NCBI GenBank assembly: GCA_028723525.1
Contig: JAQYET010000076.1
Location: 62,001-126,000 of the forward strand
DNA from: Prevotellaceae bacterium
Lineage (GTDB): Bacteria > Bacteroidota > Bacteroidia > Bacteroidales > Bacteroidaceae
Direction: 5' to 3'
DNA: 64,000 nt
Position numbers and translations under genes: made by a program. Each line of letters starts with the position of its first letter. Position 1 is the first letter of the stretch. The notes under the pieces are model-generated. The model saw only the letters and a program-made list of their open reading frames with translations. It did not search any database and was not told the DNA's origin. Below, one piece after another: positions 16,423 through 26,044 of this stretch.

Positions 16423-18363
16423 ATGAAATACGGATTTGTAACAGTGGCTTCGGCGATACCATCGGTAAGGGTAGCCGACTGCGGATATAACACTACGGAG
16501 ACCATCCGGCTTATAGACGACGCCCGGGAGAAGGGCGCAGAGATAGTGGTTTTCCCTGAGTTGGGCATAACGTCATACTCTTGTCAGGACCTTTTCCGCC
16601 AGCAGCGGTTGCTTGCCGAGGCAGAAAAGTCGGTTGAAAGAATATTGACTCACACACAGTCGTCAGACATAATCGTCATCGTCGGAGTTCCGGTGGCAGT
16701 GGGGGCGATGCTCCTGAACTGCGCCGCGGTGATGCAGCGAGGCACGTTGCTGGGCATAGTGCCCAAGACATTCCTGCCAAACTATTCGGAGTTCTACGAA
16801 AAGCGTTGGTTCGCCTCGGCTCGCGACATACCCCGCAGTACCACAATCACATACGCCAACCGGCAGGTTGAAATATCCGGAAAGCCGACATTGTTCCGTA
16901 CATCCGAAGGAGTGGTGTTCGGAATTGAAGTGTGCGAAGACCTATGGGCACCCATCCCGCCGAGCAGCATGCTTGCCGTTTCGGGGGCAGACATCATCTT
17001 CAACCTCTCAGCGTCAGACGAATTGATAGGCAAACACGAATATCTGCTTAACTTAATATCGCAACAGAGTGCGCGCAACATCTGCGGCTACGTATATAGT
17101 TCATGCGGATTTGGCGAGAGTACGCAGGATGTGGTCTATTCGGGCAACGGCTTCGTGTTCGAGAATGGTAACATGGTGGCTCACAGCAAGCGTTTCTCTG
17201 TGGAACCGCAACTCATCATCGGGCAGATAGACATCGAAAGGCTGCGCGCAGAACGCCTGCAGAACAACACCTTCACAGAAGCCGGAAGTCTCGTAAAAGA
17301 CGAGCCGAGGATGACAGACTGCGTGCCATACGGGTGCGAACGGAGCAATTTCCGCCTCTTGAGAAGCATCAACCCAACGCCGTTTGTGCCTTCCACCGAA
17401 ATACTTCAAGACAGGTGCGACGAGATATTCAACATACAAGTGCTGGGGCTAGCCAAACGACTCGTGCACACAAAGTGCCGACGTGTGGTGCTCGGCATAA
17501 GCGGAGGACTAGACAGTACGCTAGCACTTCTCGTTTGCGTGAAGACATTCGACAAGTTGGGAATGCCGCGGAAAGACATCCTCGGAGTGACAATGCCCGG
17601 TTTCGGCACAACCGACCGCACCTACCGCAACGCCCTCTCGCTGATGACGTCGCTGGGTATAGAGATGCGCGAGATAAGCATTGCCGAGTCTGTATCCCTG
17701 CATTTTAAAGACATCGGGCACAACATCGACAACCACGACGTGACGTTCGAGAACTCGCAAGCCCGCGAACGCACCCAGATATTGATGGATTTGAGCAACA
17801 AAGAGGGAGCATTGGTGCTGGGAACCGGCGACCTCTCGGAACTTGCACTCGGCTGGGCGACATATAACGGAGACCATATCTCGATGTACGGAGTGAACGC
17901 AAGCATACCGAAAACGCTCATCCGCTACCTCGTGAGAAGCGTGGCAGAGAGCGACGTGATTGACCGAACATCGCGCGACACACTGCTCGACATCATCGAC
18001 ACACCGATAAGTCCTGAACTGACACCTGCCGACGACGAGGGCAACATAAAGCAGAAGACCGAGCAACTCGTGGGACCATACGAACTGCACGACTTCTTTC
18101 TCTACTACATGTTGCGCTACGGCTTCGCCCCGGAAAAGATATTCTTCTTGGCACGCCACGCCTTCAAGGCCGGCACGGAGGAAGAAAAATACGACAAGGA
18201 GACGATAAAACACTGGCTCGGAGTGTTCATGAGACGCTTCTTCTCGCAGCAGTTCAAACGCTCTTGCCTGCCCGACGGACCGAAGGTGGGCAGCGTCAGC
18301 ATGAGTCCGAGAGGCGACTGGCGCATGGCATCGGATGCTTCTTCCGCCCTATGGATGCCGTAA
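16423..18363 (+). CDS. nadE: Glutamine-dependent NAD+ synthetase
   Basis: This is the last step of NAD biosynthesis: amidation of nicotinate adenine dinucleotide using ammonia released from glutamine. The 646-residue protein has an N-terminal nitrilase-like glutaminase with the Glu-Lys-Cys triad E46, K115 and C171, and a C-terminal synthetase with the PP-loop SGGLDS (360-365) and the later GTGDLSELALGW motif. It ends the long moxR-to-nadE run; the second copy of the four-unit palindromic element begins 30 nt after its stop. Confidence 0.97.
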   Translation: MKYGFVTVASAIPSVRVADCGYNTTETIRLIDDAREKGAEIVVFPELGITSYSCQDLFRQQRLLAEAEKSVERILTHTQSSDIIVIVGVPVAVGAMLLNCAAVMQRGTLLGIVPKTFLPNYSEFYEKRWFASARDIPRSTTITYANRQVEISGKPTLFRTSEGVVFGIEVCEDLWAPIPPSSMLAVSGADIIFNLSASDELIGKHEYLLNLISQQSARNICGYVYSSCGFGESTQDVVYSGNGFVFENGNMVAHSKRFSVEPQLIIGQIDIERLRAERLQNNTFTEAGSLVKDEPRMTDCVPYGCERSNFRLLRSINPTPFVPSTEILQDRCDEIFNIQVLGLAKRLVHTKCRRVVLGISGGLDSTLALLVCVKTFDKLGMPRKDILGVTMPGFGTTDRTYRNALSLMTSLGIEMREISIAESVSLHFKDIGHNIDNHDVTFENSQARERTQILMDLSNKEGALVLGTGDLSELALGWATYNGDHISMYGVNASIPKTLIRYLVRSVAESDVIDRTSRDTLLDIIDTPISPELTPADDEGNIKQKTEQLVGPYELHDFFLYYMLRYGFAPEKIFFLARHAFKAGTEEEKYDKETIKHWLGVFMRRFFSQQFKRSCLPDGPKVGSVSMSPRGDWRMASDASSALWMP

Positions 18364-18392
18364 CGCTCCGCCGTATGTATAATAGCGTGGAG

Positions 18393-18476
18393 TAAATTCG
18401 GCGATTTTGCCGACCAATTTCGCCGAATTTGCTTTCCAAAATCGCCGATTTTACAATGTAATTTCGCCGATTTTAC
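18393..18476. repeat. Four-unit 22-bp-period palindromic element, copy B
   Basis: Units are at 18393-18410, 18415-18432, 18437-18454 and 18459-18476, with 4-nt spacers CGAC, TTTC and AATG. Judged by its junctions it is inverted relative to copy A: CGAC comes first and the middle spacer reads TTTC where A has AAAG. It lies between nadE and the glucosaminidase gene, both on the plus strand. The remaining bases of this 208-nt gap show no clear promoter. Confidence 0.9.
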
Positions 18477-18571
18477 TCTGCCGGAGCAATCATCCCGGAT
18501 GCCGAAAGACAACCGGCGAGGCTGCCGAAGATATGATAACATAACGAATATGAAACTTAAACGAAGACACC

Positions 18572-19465
18572 ATGAATAACGTTTTTAGAATTTTACTCAT
18601 GCTTGCCGTCGCTATTCAGTGCAATGCGCAGGGCACGAGGAGCAACTCTGCGTATCTGCAATACATCGACAGATATGCCGGATTAGCCGTAGAGCAAATG
18701 AAACTCCACGGCATTCCCGCGAGCATAACGCTGGCTCAAGGACTGATAGAGAGTGGGGCAGGGCAGAGCGAGTTGGCGCGTAAGGGCAACAACCACTTCG
18801 GAATAAAATGCCACGGGTGGCAGGGCAACACCGTGTATCATGACGACGACGCCGCCGGAGAGTGCTTCAGGGCATACGACAATGTGCGACAGAGCTACGA
18901 AGACCACAGCATGTTCCTCGTCAGAGGCAGTCGCTACAGAAATCTTTTCTCACTCTCCACGTCAGACTATCGCGGTTGGGCGAGAGGACTGAAGGCTGCC
19001 GGCTATGCCACCAACCCCTCCTATGCCGAAATTCTGATAAGAATAATCGAGCAATACTGCCTCTATGAGTATGACAGAGACAAGCCGCAACCGCAGAAAC
19101 CGATAGTCACAGAGGTGGAAGAGTTCGGGGTATTGGTGCGCAACAACACCCCATACGTGGTTGTAAGGAACGGAGAAACACTCTCGTCAATCAGCAGGCA
19201 GACCGGCGTTTCGGTGAGGAAACTGGCAAAATACAACGAGATGCCGAGGGATATGACACTTATCCCCGGCTCACCCATCTATCTTGAGAAGAAACCAAAG
19301 CACGCATCAAGGGTGTATAAAGGCAAGTATCACGAAGTGAGGGCAGGCGAGAGCATACACTCCATTGCCCAACTCTATGCCATGAGAGTGGAGACGCTCT
19401 ACAAGATAAACCGCCTCCCGGACTACTATGGAGTGAAAGTGGGAGACAAACTGAGAATACGCTGA
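18572..19465 (+). CDS. Secreted glucosaminidase (GH73-type) with two LysM domains
   Basis: The 297-residue protein has a signal peptide (1-20, ending CNAQ), a mannosyl-glycoprotein endo-beta-N-acetylglucosaminidase (FlgJ-like) domain at 28-170 with the probable catalytic Glu in AQGLIESGAGQS (E60) and NNHFGIKC (73-80), then two LysM repeats at about 193-236 and 252-296. It should cleave the glycan strands of peptidoglycan in the periplasm. It is a single gene between the nadE operon and gyrA. Confidence 0.92.
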   Translation: MNNVFRILLMLAVAIQCNAQGTRSNSAYLQYIDRYAGLAVEQMKLHGIPASITLAQGLIESGAGQSELARKGNNHFGIKCHGWQGNTVYHDDDAAGECFRAYDNVRQSYEDHSMFLVRGSRYRNLFSLSTSDYRGWARGLKAAGYATNPSYAEILIRIIEQYCLYEYDRDKPQPQKPIVTEVEEFGVLVRNNTPYVVVRNGETLSSISRQTGVSVRKLAKYNEMPRDMTLIPGSPIYLEKKPKHASRVYKGKYHEVRAGESIHSIAQLYAMRVETLYKINRLPDYYGVKVGDKLRIR

Positions 19466-19543
19466 CGAGACAATCGTATGTGGCATAATGCGCGTTTGGC
19501 ATAAATACTTTTCCCGTAAATGCGTAAATTTAGGCTCAAATGT

Positions 19544-19574
19544 TTTCGTATGTTGGGAAATTGTATTAACTTTG
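19544..19574 (+). promoter_or_regulatory. Promoter of gyrA with repeat-bearing leader
   Basis: TAACTTTG at 19567-19574 is a perfect -7 element; the -33 is a weaker TTTC at 19544-19547, 19 nt upstream. The leader to the ATG at 19663 is about 80 nt and contains a tandem 10-mer AAAACGCGCC at 19594-19603 and 19604-19613. Upstream, TGGCATAA occurs twice (19481-19488 and 19497-19504), a possible operator. Confidence 0.65.
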
Positions 19575-19662
19575 CCATGTTTTAAAAGCCCTGAAAACGC
19601 GCCAAAACGCGCCGGAGGGGTGCCGGAAGGCATTTTTAAGGAAATTAACAATATAGGATAAG

Positions 19663-22272
19663 ATGGACGAAAATCAGACATTTGATCAGGACAGGATTAT
19701 AAAAATCAACATTGAGGAGGAGATGAAAACCTCCTATATCGACTATTCGATGTCGGTAATCGTGGCACGTGCCCTGCCGGATGTACGTGATGGATTTAAG
19801 CCGGTGCACCGACGCATACTGTACGGAATGAAGGGAATAAACAACGTTAGTTCCCAACCATATAAGAAATGCGCCCGCGTCGTTGGCGAGGTGCTCGGCA
19901 AGTACCACCCGCATGGTGACAGTTCGGTATATGGAGCACTGGTTCGCATGGGTCAGGAGTGGAACATGCGCTACACGCTTATCGACGGACAAGGCAACTT
20001 CGGGTCGGTTGACGGAGACTCTCCGGCAGCAATGCGTTACACGGAGTGCCGCCTGTCGAAAATGGGTGAGCACATAATGGACGACTTGGAGAAGGACACC
20101 GTGGATATGGTCAACAACTTCGACGACTCCCTCACAGAACCGAGCGTGATGCCGACGAAGATACCCAACCTGCTGGTTAATGGCGGAAACGGCATTGCTG
20201 TGGGCATGGCGACAAACATGCCCACACATAATCTCGGCGAGGTCATAGACGGGTGCTGTGCGTTTATCGACAATCCGGAGATAGATACCGACGGACTGAT
20301 GAAGTATATACCCGCTCCCGACTTCCCGACAGGCGCGTATATATACGGATTGCAGGGCGTAAGAGAAGCATACGAGACCGGACGCGGGCGCATAATGATG
20401 CGGGCGAAGGCGGAAATAGAGAGCGACGAAAATCATGATAAAATCGTAATAACCGAAATTCCTTACGGAGTGAACAAGGCGCAGCTGATAGAATACATTG
20501 CCGACCTTGTGAAAGAAGGACGACTCGAGGGCATTTCAAATGCCAACGACGAGACAGGACGTCAGGGCATGCGCATCGTGATAGACATAAAGAAGGATGC
20601 AAACGCCAACGTAATACTGAACAAGCTCTTCAAGATGACGGCTCTGCAGAGTTCTTTCTCGGTAAATAACATCGCATTGGTGCCCAGTCGTAACGACAGT
20701 TCCAAGCTCTATCCGAAACTGCTTACGCTGCGTGAGTGCATCAGCCACTTCGTTGCGCACAGGCGAGAGGTGACAATACGCCGCACGAAATTCGACCTGA
20801 AGAAGGCGCAGGAGCGCGCACATATATTGGAAGGACTGATTATCGCATGCGACAACATCGACGAGGTGGTGAAGATTATACGCGGTTCGAAAACCCCGAC
20901 CGATGCACAGCGCAACCTCGAGGTGCGCTTCGAGCTTGACGAACTGCAGTCGAAGGCTATCGTTGACATGCGCTTGTCGCAGCTGACAGGCTTGCGCATG
21001 GATCAGTTGCACGCCGAGTTTGACGACCTTATGAAACAGATTGAATACCTCCAGAGCATTCTCAACGACCCGGAACTCTGCAAGAAGGTGATGAAAGACG
21101 AACTTCAGGAGGTCAAGGAGAAATATGGCGACGTGCGCCGGACACAGATTGTGCCCGACGAACATGAGTTCAACGCCGAGGACTTCTATCCTAACGACCC
21201 GGTGGTAATCACCGTAAGCCACCTCGGTTACATCAAACGCACACCGTTGTCAGACTTCCGCGAACAGGCAAGGGGCGGAGTTGGAAGCAAGGGAGCGAAG
21301 AGTCGGGAGCAGGATTTCACCGAATATATCTATCCGGCAACGATGCACCAGACCATGATGTTCTTCACTCAGAAGGGGCGTTGCTACTGGCTGAAGTGTT
21401 ATGACATACCGGAAGGCGACAAGAACTCTAAGGGAAGGGCTATACAGAACATGCTCAACATAGAGCCCGACGACCAAGTCACGGCGTTCATGCGACTGCG
21501 CAACAAGGGGCTTGACGACCAAGAGTTCATCAACTCTCATTATGTAGTGTTCGCCACACGGAACGGTCTCGTCAAGAAAACGTCGCTTGAGGCTTACTCA
21601 CGTCCGCGTGCAAACGGTGTCATTGCGATAAATATCACCGAGGGAGACGAGGTGGTTGACGTTAGACTTACCAATGGGCGCAACGAACTTATCATTGCAA
21701 ACCGCAACGGAAGGGCAGTGAGATTTAATGAGAATGCAGTCAGAATGATGGGGCGTGTGGCTACCGGAGTGAGAGGTATGCGCCTTGACGATGGCGACGA
21801 TGCCGTGATTGGCATGGTGGTTGTTAACAAACCCGATGAAGAGAGCATAATGGTGGTCAGCGAGAATGGCTACGGCAAGCGTTCACAGGTGGAGGAATAC
21901 CGCGTGACTAACCGTGGAACGAAGGGTGTGAAGACCCTGAACATCACCGAAAAGACCGGTCGCCTTGTTGCAATAAAGAACGTCAACGACCAGAATGACC
22001 TGATGATAATCAACAAGAGCGGCATTACCATACGACTGGCAGTGAGCGAATGTAGGATTATGGGCAGGAACACGCAGGGCGTAAGACTGATAAACCTCTC
22101 GAAGAAGAACGACGTTATAGCGAGCGTATGCAAGGTGATGAGTTCGGAACTGGAGGCTATCGTAGAACAAAAGAGCCGTGAGGCGTTCACACAGAACAAC
22201 GAAGCGTTCAGAAGCGAGACCGGACTTGCTGCCGAGTCGATGCCGGATGAAGAAAAGAATAACAATCAATAA
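19663..22272 (+). CDS. gyrA: DNA gyrase subunit A
   Basis: GyrA cuts and rejoins DNA in the heterotetrameric gyrase that introduces negative supercoils. The 869-residue protein has the winged-helix core with catalytic Tyr126 in AAMRYTE, the quinolone-determining region YHPHGDSSVYGAL (81-93), and six C-terminal beta-pinwheel blades with the GyrA-box region REQARGGVGSKGAKS. The residue at the place of E. coli Asp87 is Gly91, while the Ser83 equivalent (S87) is present. The C-terminus is a short acidic tail. Confidence 0.97.
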   Translation: MDENQTFDQDRIIKINIEEEMKTSYIDYSMSVIVARALPDVRDGFKPVHRRILYGMKGINNVSSQPYKKCARVVGEVLGKYHPHGDSSVYGALVRMGQEWNMRYTLIDGQGNFGSVDGDSPAAMRYTECRLSKMGEHIMDDLEKDTVDMVNNFDDSLTEPSVMPTKIPNLLVNGGNGIAVGMATNMPTHNLGEVIDGCCAFIDNPEIDTDGLMKYIPAPDFPTGAYIYGLQGVREAYETGRGRIMMRAKAEIESDENHDKIVITEIPYGVNKAQLIEYIADLVKEGRLEGISNANDETGRQGMRIVIDIKKDANANVILNKLFKMTALQSSFSVNNIALVPSRNDSSKLYPKLLTLRECISHFVAHRREVTIRRTKFDLKKAQERAHILEGLIIACDNIDEVVKIIRGSKTPTDAQRNLEVRFELDELQSKAIVDMRLSQLTGLRMDQLHAEFDDLMKQIEYLQSILNDPELCKKVMKDELQEVKEKYGDVRRTQIVPDEHEFNAEDFYPNDPVVITVSHLGYIKRTPLSDFREQARGGVGSKGAKSREQDFTEYIYPATMHQTMMFFTQKGRCYWLKCYDIPEGDKNSKGRAIQNMLNIEPDDQVTAFMRLRNKGLDDQEFINSHYVVFATRNGLVKKTSLEAYSRPRANGVIAINITEGDEVVDVRLTNGRNELIIANRNGRAVRFNENAVRMMGRVATGVRGMRLDDGDDAVIGMVVVNKPDEESIMVVSENGYGKRSQVEEYRVTNRGTKGVKTLNITEKTGRLVAIKNVNDQNDLMIINKSGITIRLAVSECRIMGRNTQGVRLINLSKKNDVIASVCKVMSSELEAIVEQKSREAFTQNNEAFRSETGLAAESMPDEEKNNNQ

Positions 22273-22305
22273 AGAATAATATCAACCTTTTTAAAATTAT
22301 TTATT

Positions 22306-23475
22306 ATGAAGAAATTGATAATGATGGCGGTTGCTGCGTTGTTTGCTGCATCAGCCAATGCACAGACAGACATCGTTAAGTTGGTTAAGAAAGCAAAGAC
22401 TTACAGCGAAGCCATGCAACTTGTAAATCAGGGCGTTGACGCTTTGAGCAATGAGGATAAGGGTAAGGTGCTCACTAAGGTGTGCGACCTCGCAGCCAAG
22501 GAGTTCTCGGCTGAAGAGGACAATTACATCAAGAAGGACATCGCTCCCGACGCTTTTGATGCTGAAAGGGCATATACGTCAGCCCGTAACTTCATCAACT
22601 CTGCACTGTCTCTGCGCAAAGTGGATCCGAAAGCAACCATAAAGTACATCGAACCGGTCAATAAGGCTCGCGCAATGCTTCTCGATGGTGGTCAGGAAGG
22701 TCTCGATTCAAAGGATTACAACAAGGTTCTCTCCAACCTCGGACTGTATGTTGACGCCGCAGAAATCGTTTATGACGGAAAGATTGAACTCGACCCGAAT
22801 GTGGCACAGATAGCATATTTCGCTACATACGGTGCTTCTGAAACCAACAATGTTGATGGAGTGAAGAAGTATTCGGTGTATGCGCTTAACGATTCCACAT
22901 ACGGTGCAACCTCGATGCACCTCCTCCTCACGGCTATGGAGAAGCAGGTGAAGTCGAAGGAGGACTCCCTGCAGTTCATGAACACGCTGAAAGGATTTAT
23001 CGGTAAGTACCCGGGAGGTCAGGCAGACGATGCCGTATTGGGCAAAATCGTTTCTTTCTATTCTGCACCGCAGTACTCCGGAGAGGTGAAAAAGATACTC
23101 GAAGACGCCATCACTGCTAACCCGGCAAACAAGATGGCATGGGCATTGAAGGGTCAGATAGCCCTCAACGATATGGATTATGATAATGCTATCGCTGCCA
23201 ATGCAAAGGCTGTTGCGATTGACCCGACATTCACTCAGGTGCGCTTCAACCTCGCAGCAGGTCTGAAAGAGAAGGCAATGACTCTCATAGACAAGGCGGG
23301 CGGTAACGTGACCGATGACGCAAAGGCTTTGGTGAAAGATGCAATCTCACACCTGAACATCATCCGCGAACAAGACCCGAACCACGAACTCGTTCAGTGG
23401 AGATACCCTCTGGCACAGTGCTACTATATCCTCGGTGACACTGCCAAGTTCGAGGAAATACAGGCTTTGCCGTAA
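22306..23475 (+). CDS. Secreted TPR protein, function unknown
   Basis: The 389-residue protein has a clear signal peptide (MKKLIMMAVAALFAASANAQ) and an alpha-helical body. TPR-like helices are clearest at about 260-345 (NPANKMAWALKGQIALNDMDYDNAIAANAKAVAIDP). It starts 33 nt after gyrA and is followed by another secreted TPR gene after 28 nt. No catalytic motif is visible. A periplasmic scaffolding role is a guess from TPR content. Confidence 0.8.
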   Translation: MKKLIMMAVAALFAASANAQTDIVKLVKKAKTYSEAMQLVNQGVDALSNEDKGKVLTKVCDLAAKEFSAEEDNYIKKDIAPDAFDAERAYTSARNFINSALSLRKVDPKATIKYIEPVNKARAMLLDGGQEGLDSKDYNKVLSNLGLYVDAAEIVYDGKIELDPNVAQIAYFATYGASETNNVDGVKKYSVYALNDSTYGATSMHLLLTAMEKQVKSKEDSLQFMNTLKGFIGKYPGGQADDAVLGKIVSFYSAPQYSGEVKKILEDAITANPANKMAWALKGQIALNDMDYDNAIAANAKAVAIDPTFTQVRFNLAAGLKEKAMTLIDKAGGNVTDDAKALVKDAISHLNIIREQDPNHELVQWRYPLAQCYYILGDTAKFEEIQALP

Positions 23476-23503
23476 CAGATAAAGGTATTACAACCCTATA
23501 GGA

Positions 23504-24712
23504 ATGACAATCAGGAAGTGTTTGTTTCTTACAATGCTTCTCTTGACAACTGCAGGTCCGTGCGTGAACGCCCAAAAGAGGGAAATAGGTCAGGCACGGA
23601 CCTATATTAAGAGCGGCAAAAATCTTGATAAGGCGGAGGAATCGATGAGGATGTTGCTCACCGACAGTGTGAATATTGGCAACATCAAGATATACACCAC
23701 GCTTGCGGAGGCTGTGAAAAAACAGTATGAACAGGTTAACGAGAGGGTCTATCTAAGGCTTCCGTATGACACTGTCGTGTTTTTCAACACCACCAAAAAG
23801 ATGTTTGACGCTTACGAAAAACTTGACAGTGCGCTCGTAAAGTATGGCAACAGGCAGGACGGCAACGACAAGACAAGAGCCAAGAACGCCGAATATCTGA
23901 GCGCGTACAGGGTAAATCTGTATAACGGAGGGCTGTTCCTGCTCAAGCGAAACGACTTCAGGAAAGCTCTTTCGATGTTTGACGCCTATCTGGACTGCCA
24001 TTCACAGCCTTTGTTCTCCGCTTATGGCGCGATAGAAGACGACCATTTGGCACCTTTGGCAGCATCGCGCTCGCTCTATTGCGGCTACAAGATGCAGGAC
24101 TATGGCGAGGTTCTGCGCAACAGAGAACTCGCAATGAAAGACACGCAGAGGCTCGAACTCACCATGCAATGCCTTTCGGAGACCTATTCTTTCATGAATG
24201 ACACCACGGGATATGTATCAATGCTTCAGGAAGGTTTTGGTAAATTTCCAAATTCAAGTTATTTTTTTACACATCTGATAGACCACTACAACGGTGTGTC
24301 TGACTTCAAATCGGCTCTTAGTGTAGCCGATGCAGCGTTGGAGCATGACAGTTGTGGCACGCTTTATCTCTATGCCAAGAGCAACATAATGCTCAATATG
24401 GGGAGGTATGATGAGTGCATAGAGTTGTGCGACAGGATTATAGCAATCAACGACTCCATCCCCGACGCCTATTACAATGCCGGCATTGCCTACATCAACA
24501 ATGCGTTGACAATGGAGAAAATGAGGGGAGGTAGCAAGAAGAAGCAACAGATAAGAAGTCTGTATTCAAAGTCATTGTCTTACATGGAGAAGTATAGGGC
24601 ACTCTCTCCGGCAGACAAAGACAAGTGGGGAGCAGCCCTTTACAACATCTATCTGAAGTTGAACATGGGTAAGGAGTTTGAGGAAATAGACGCCATACTG
24701 CGGCAACCGTAG
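23504..24712 (+). CDS. Secreted TPR-like protein, function unknown
   Basis: The 402-residue protein has a signal peptide (MTIRKCLFLTMLLLTTAGPCVNAQ) and helical repeats along its length, clearest near 285-330 (LYLYAKSNIMLNMGRYDECIELCDRIIAINDSIPDAYYNAGIAY, TPR-like). It lies 28 nt after the preceding TPR gene, so the pair probably works together. It converges with the T9SS plug-like gene, whose stop is only 4 nt away; I see no hairpin between them. Confidence 0.8.
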   Translation: MTIRKCLFLTMLLLTTAGPCVNAQKREIGQARTYIKSGKNLDKAEESMRMLLTDSVNIGNIKIYTTLAEAVKKQYEQVNERVYLRLPYDTVVFFNTTKKMFDAYEKLDSALVKYGNRQDGNDKTRAKNAEYLSAYRVNLYNGGLFLLKRNDFRKALSMFDAYLDCHSQPLFSAYGAIEDDHLAPLAASRSLYCGYKMQDYGEVLRNRELAMKDTQRLELTMQCLSETYSFMNDTTGYVSMLQEGFGKFPNSSYFFTHLIDHYNGVSDFKSALSVADAALEHDSCGTLYLYAKSNIMLNMGRYDECIELCDRIIAINDSIPDAYYNAGIAYINNALTMEKMRGGSKKKQQIRSLYSKSLSYMEKYRALSPADKDKWGAALYNIYLKLNMGKEFEEIDAILRQP

Positions 24713-24716
24713 CGCG

Positions 24717-25970
24717 TTATTTATACTGCACGTTCTGATAACCCACCAAGCGGTCGTAGCGTTCGCCTTGTCCTTTATAGTAAACGTATGCCTGATAGGA
24801 GTTCTCTGTCTGATAAAAGCTGCCCTCGGTGGGCATTATTTGCGATACGCCGGTGTCATCCACCAACAAATATTGATAACTGTAATACCCCTGTTTTTGC
24901 ATTATCGTGGCTTCGTAGCATCCCGTTTCTTTGTTGTATGTCATTTCATACTTAGGGGTAAAGCTGTTGTTGGTCCATATTCCGTTTATATATACACTCC
25001 CGTTGACCTTATATGGGCATTTCAAACGGTAGTGCACGAGCACATATTCCGACATTCTGTCGTTCTCTATATTGTCGCTGTTGCGTATATAGAACGCTCC
25101 GTTGGCATCCTCATCATACAGATAGTTTGTTCGTTCGCCCGTTGCAAAAGGGTAAACGTTATGGTTCTTCCCGTCCCATCTTATGTAGTCGATACCCATT
25201 GTGGGGTGATGCGTGTCAAGAATTTCATACTTGTGATACTCGTTTCCTGCCCTAAAGATAAGTTCTTTGTTGTGTTCCCACTTCAGTCCGTCTGCCATTA
25301 TGAACTGCGGAACGGCGTTCACCTTCGCATTATCCCACCTTTGGTTTTGCATTACCGTGGTTTTAATCTGCACCCGGGGATTGTTCACCGTCATGCCTCC
25401 GTAGTTCACAGCCATAGTAACCTGCTGATGACTGTTGTTGATGTCTATGTCGGTGTTCGACGAAACATTGAGCGAAACGCCCATTTGCGGGTCGAGAACC
25501 ATGAAGCATGTGGCAAACATCGGTTCGTTGTCTGCCTCCTCGTCATACACGGTGAGCCTGTAGTTGCCGCTGATTTTCGGTCGGCAATGCTCATTTGGTA
25601 TCGTTATGGAGTAATGAGTATAAAGAACATTGGTGTTCAACGACTCCTCCATATTGTCTATAGTGTTCCCCTCGGCAAACCCCTCGACGTAATCGCTTGC
25701 AAACAATTCGTCTGAAACGCTCCAGTCTGCTTCGCAATGTTCCAGTTTATAAGTATATCTCCGGTATATATGCGTGAGGTCGTCGAAGGAGATATGTATG
25801 TAGTCGGCGTCGCTGATGCTGCGCAGTTTTATCACCGGAGGCAGCATCCAGTTGGTTCCTGCTACCACTTTAAGCGTTGCAATACGGTCATTATATATTT
25901 CATTCCTCTGCGCTGCCGCCACATTCGGAAATATTATGGCAATCAGCAGTGCCCAAACCACCTTATACAT
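24717..25970 (-). CDS. DUF5103 / type IX secretion plug-like protein
   Basis: The 417-residue protein has a signal peptide (MYKVVWALLIAIIFPNVAAAQ) and beta-rich domains with the DUF5103 pattern (YKLEHCEADWSVSDEL, FDDLTHIYRRYTY, PLPF-like repeats and a C-terminal YYSYQYLLVD). In Flavobacterium a DUF5103 protein is the Plug that seals the type IX secretion translocon; that role here is by family. I chose the ATG at 25970 because a longer frame to 26093 adds 41 residues upstream of a good signal peptide and runs into the divergent gene. Other T9SS components are not in this window. Confidence 0.82.
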   Translation of the reverse strand: MYKVVWALLIAIIFPNVAAAQRNEIYNDRIATLKVVAGTNWMLPPVIKLRSISDADYIHISFDDLTHIYRRYTYKLEHCEADWSVSDELFASDYVEGFAEGNTIDNMEESLNTNVLYTHYSITIPNEHCRPKISGNYRLTVYDEEADNEPMFATCFMVLDPQMGVSLNVSSNTDIDINNSHQQVTMAVNYGGMTVNNPRVQIKTTVMQNQRWDNAKVNAVPQFIMADGLKWEHNKELIFRAGNEYHKYEILDTHHPTMGIDYIRWDGKNHNVYPFATGERTNYLYDEDANGAFYIRNSDNIENDRMSEYVLVHYRLKCPYKVNGSVYINGIWTNNSFTPKYEMTYNKETGCYEATIMQKQGYYSYQYLLVDDTGVSQIMPTEGSFYQTENSYQAYVYYKGQGERYDRLVGYQNVQYK

Positions 25971-26014
25971 GATATTTTTTTCTTTATATAACGACGATAT
26001 ATGGAATTTTATTG

Positions 26015-26022
26015 TAACTTTG
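26015..26022 (+). promoter_or_regulatory. -7 element before the DMP19-like gene
   Basis: TAACTTTG at 26015-26022 lies 23 nt before the start codon. No good -33 TTTG is found at the right distance, so the promoter is only partly supported. Confidence 0.45.
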
Positions 26023-26044
26023 CACATTAAATAGAAAAGTTGGT

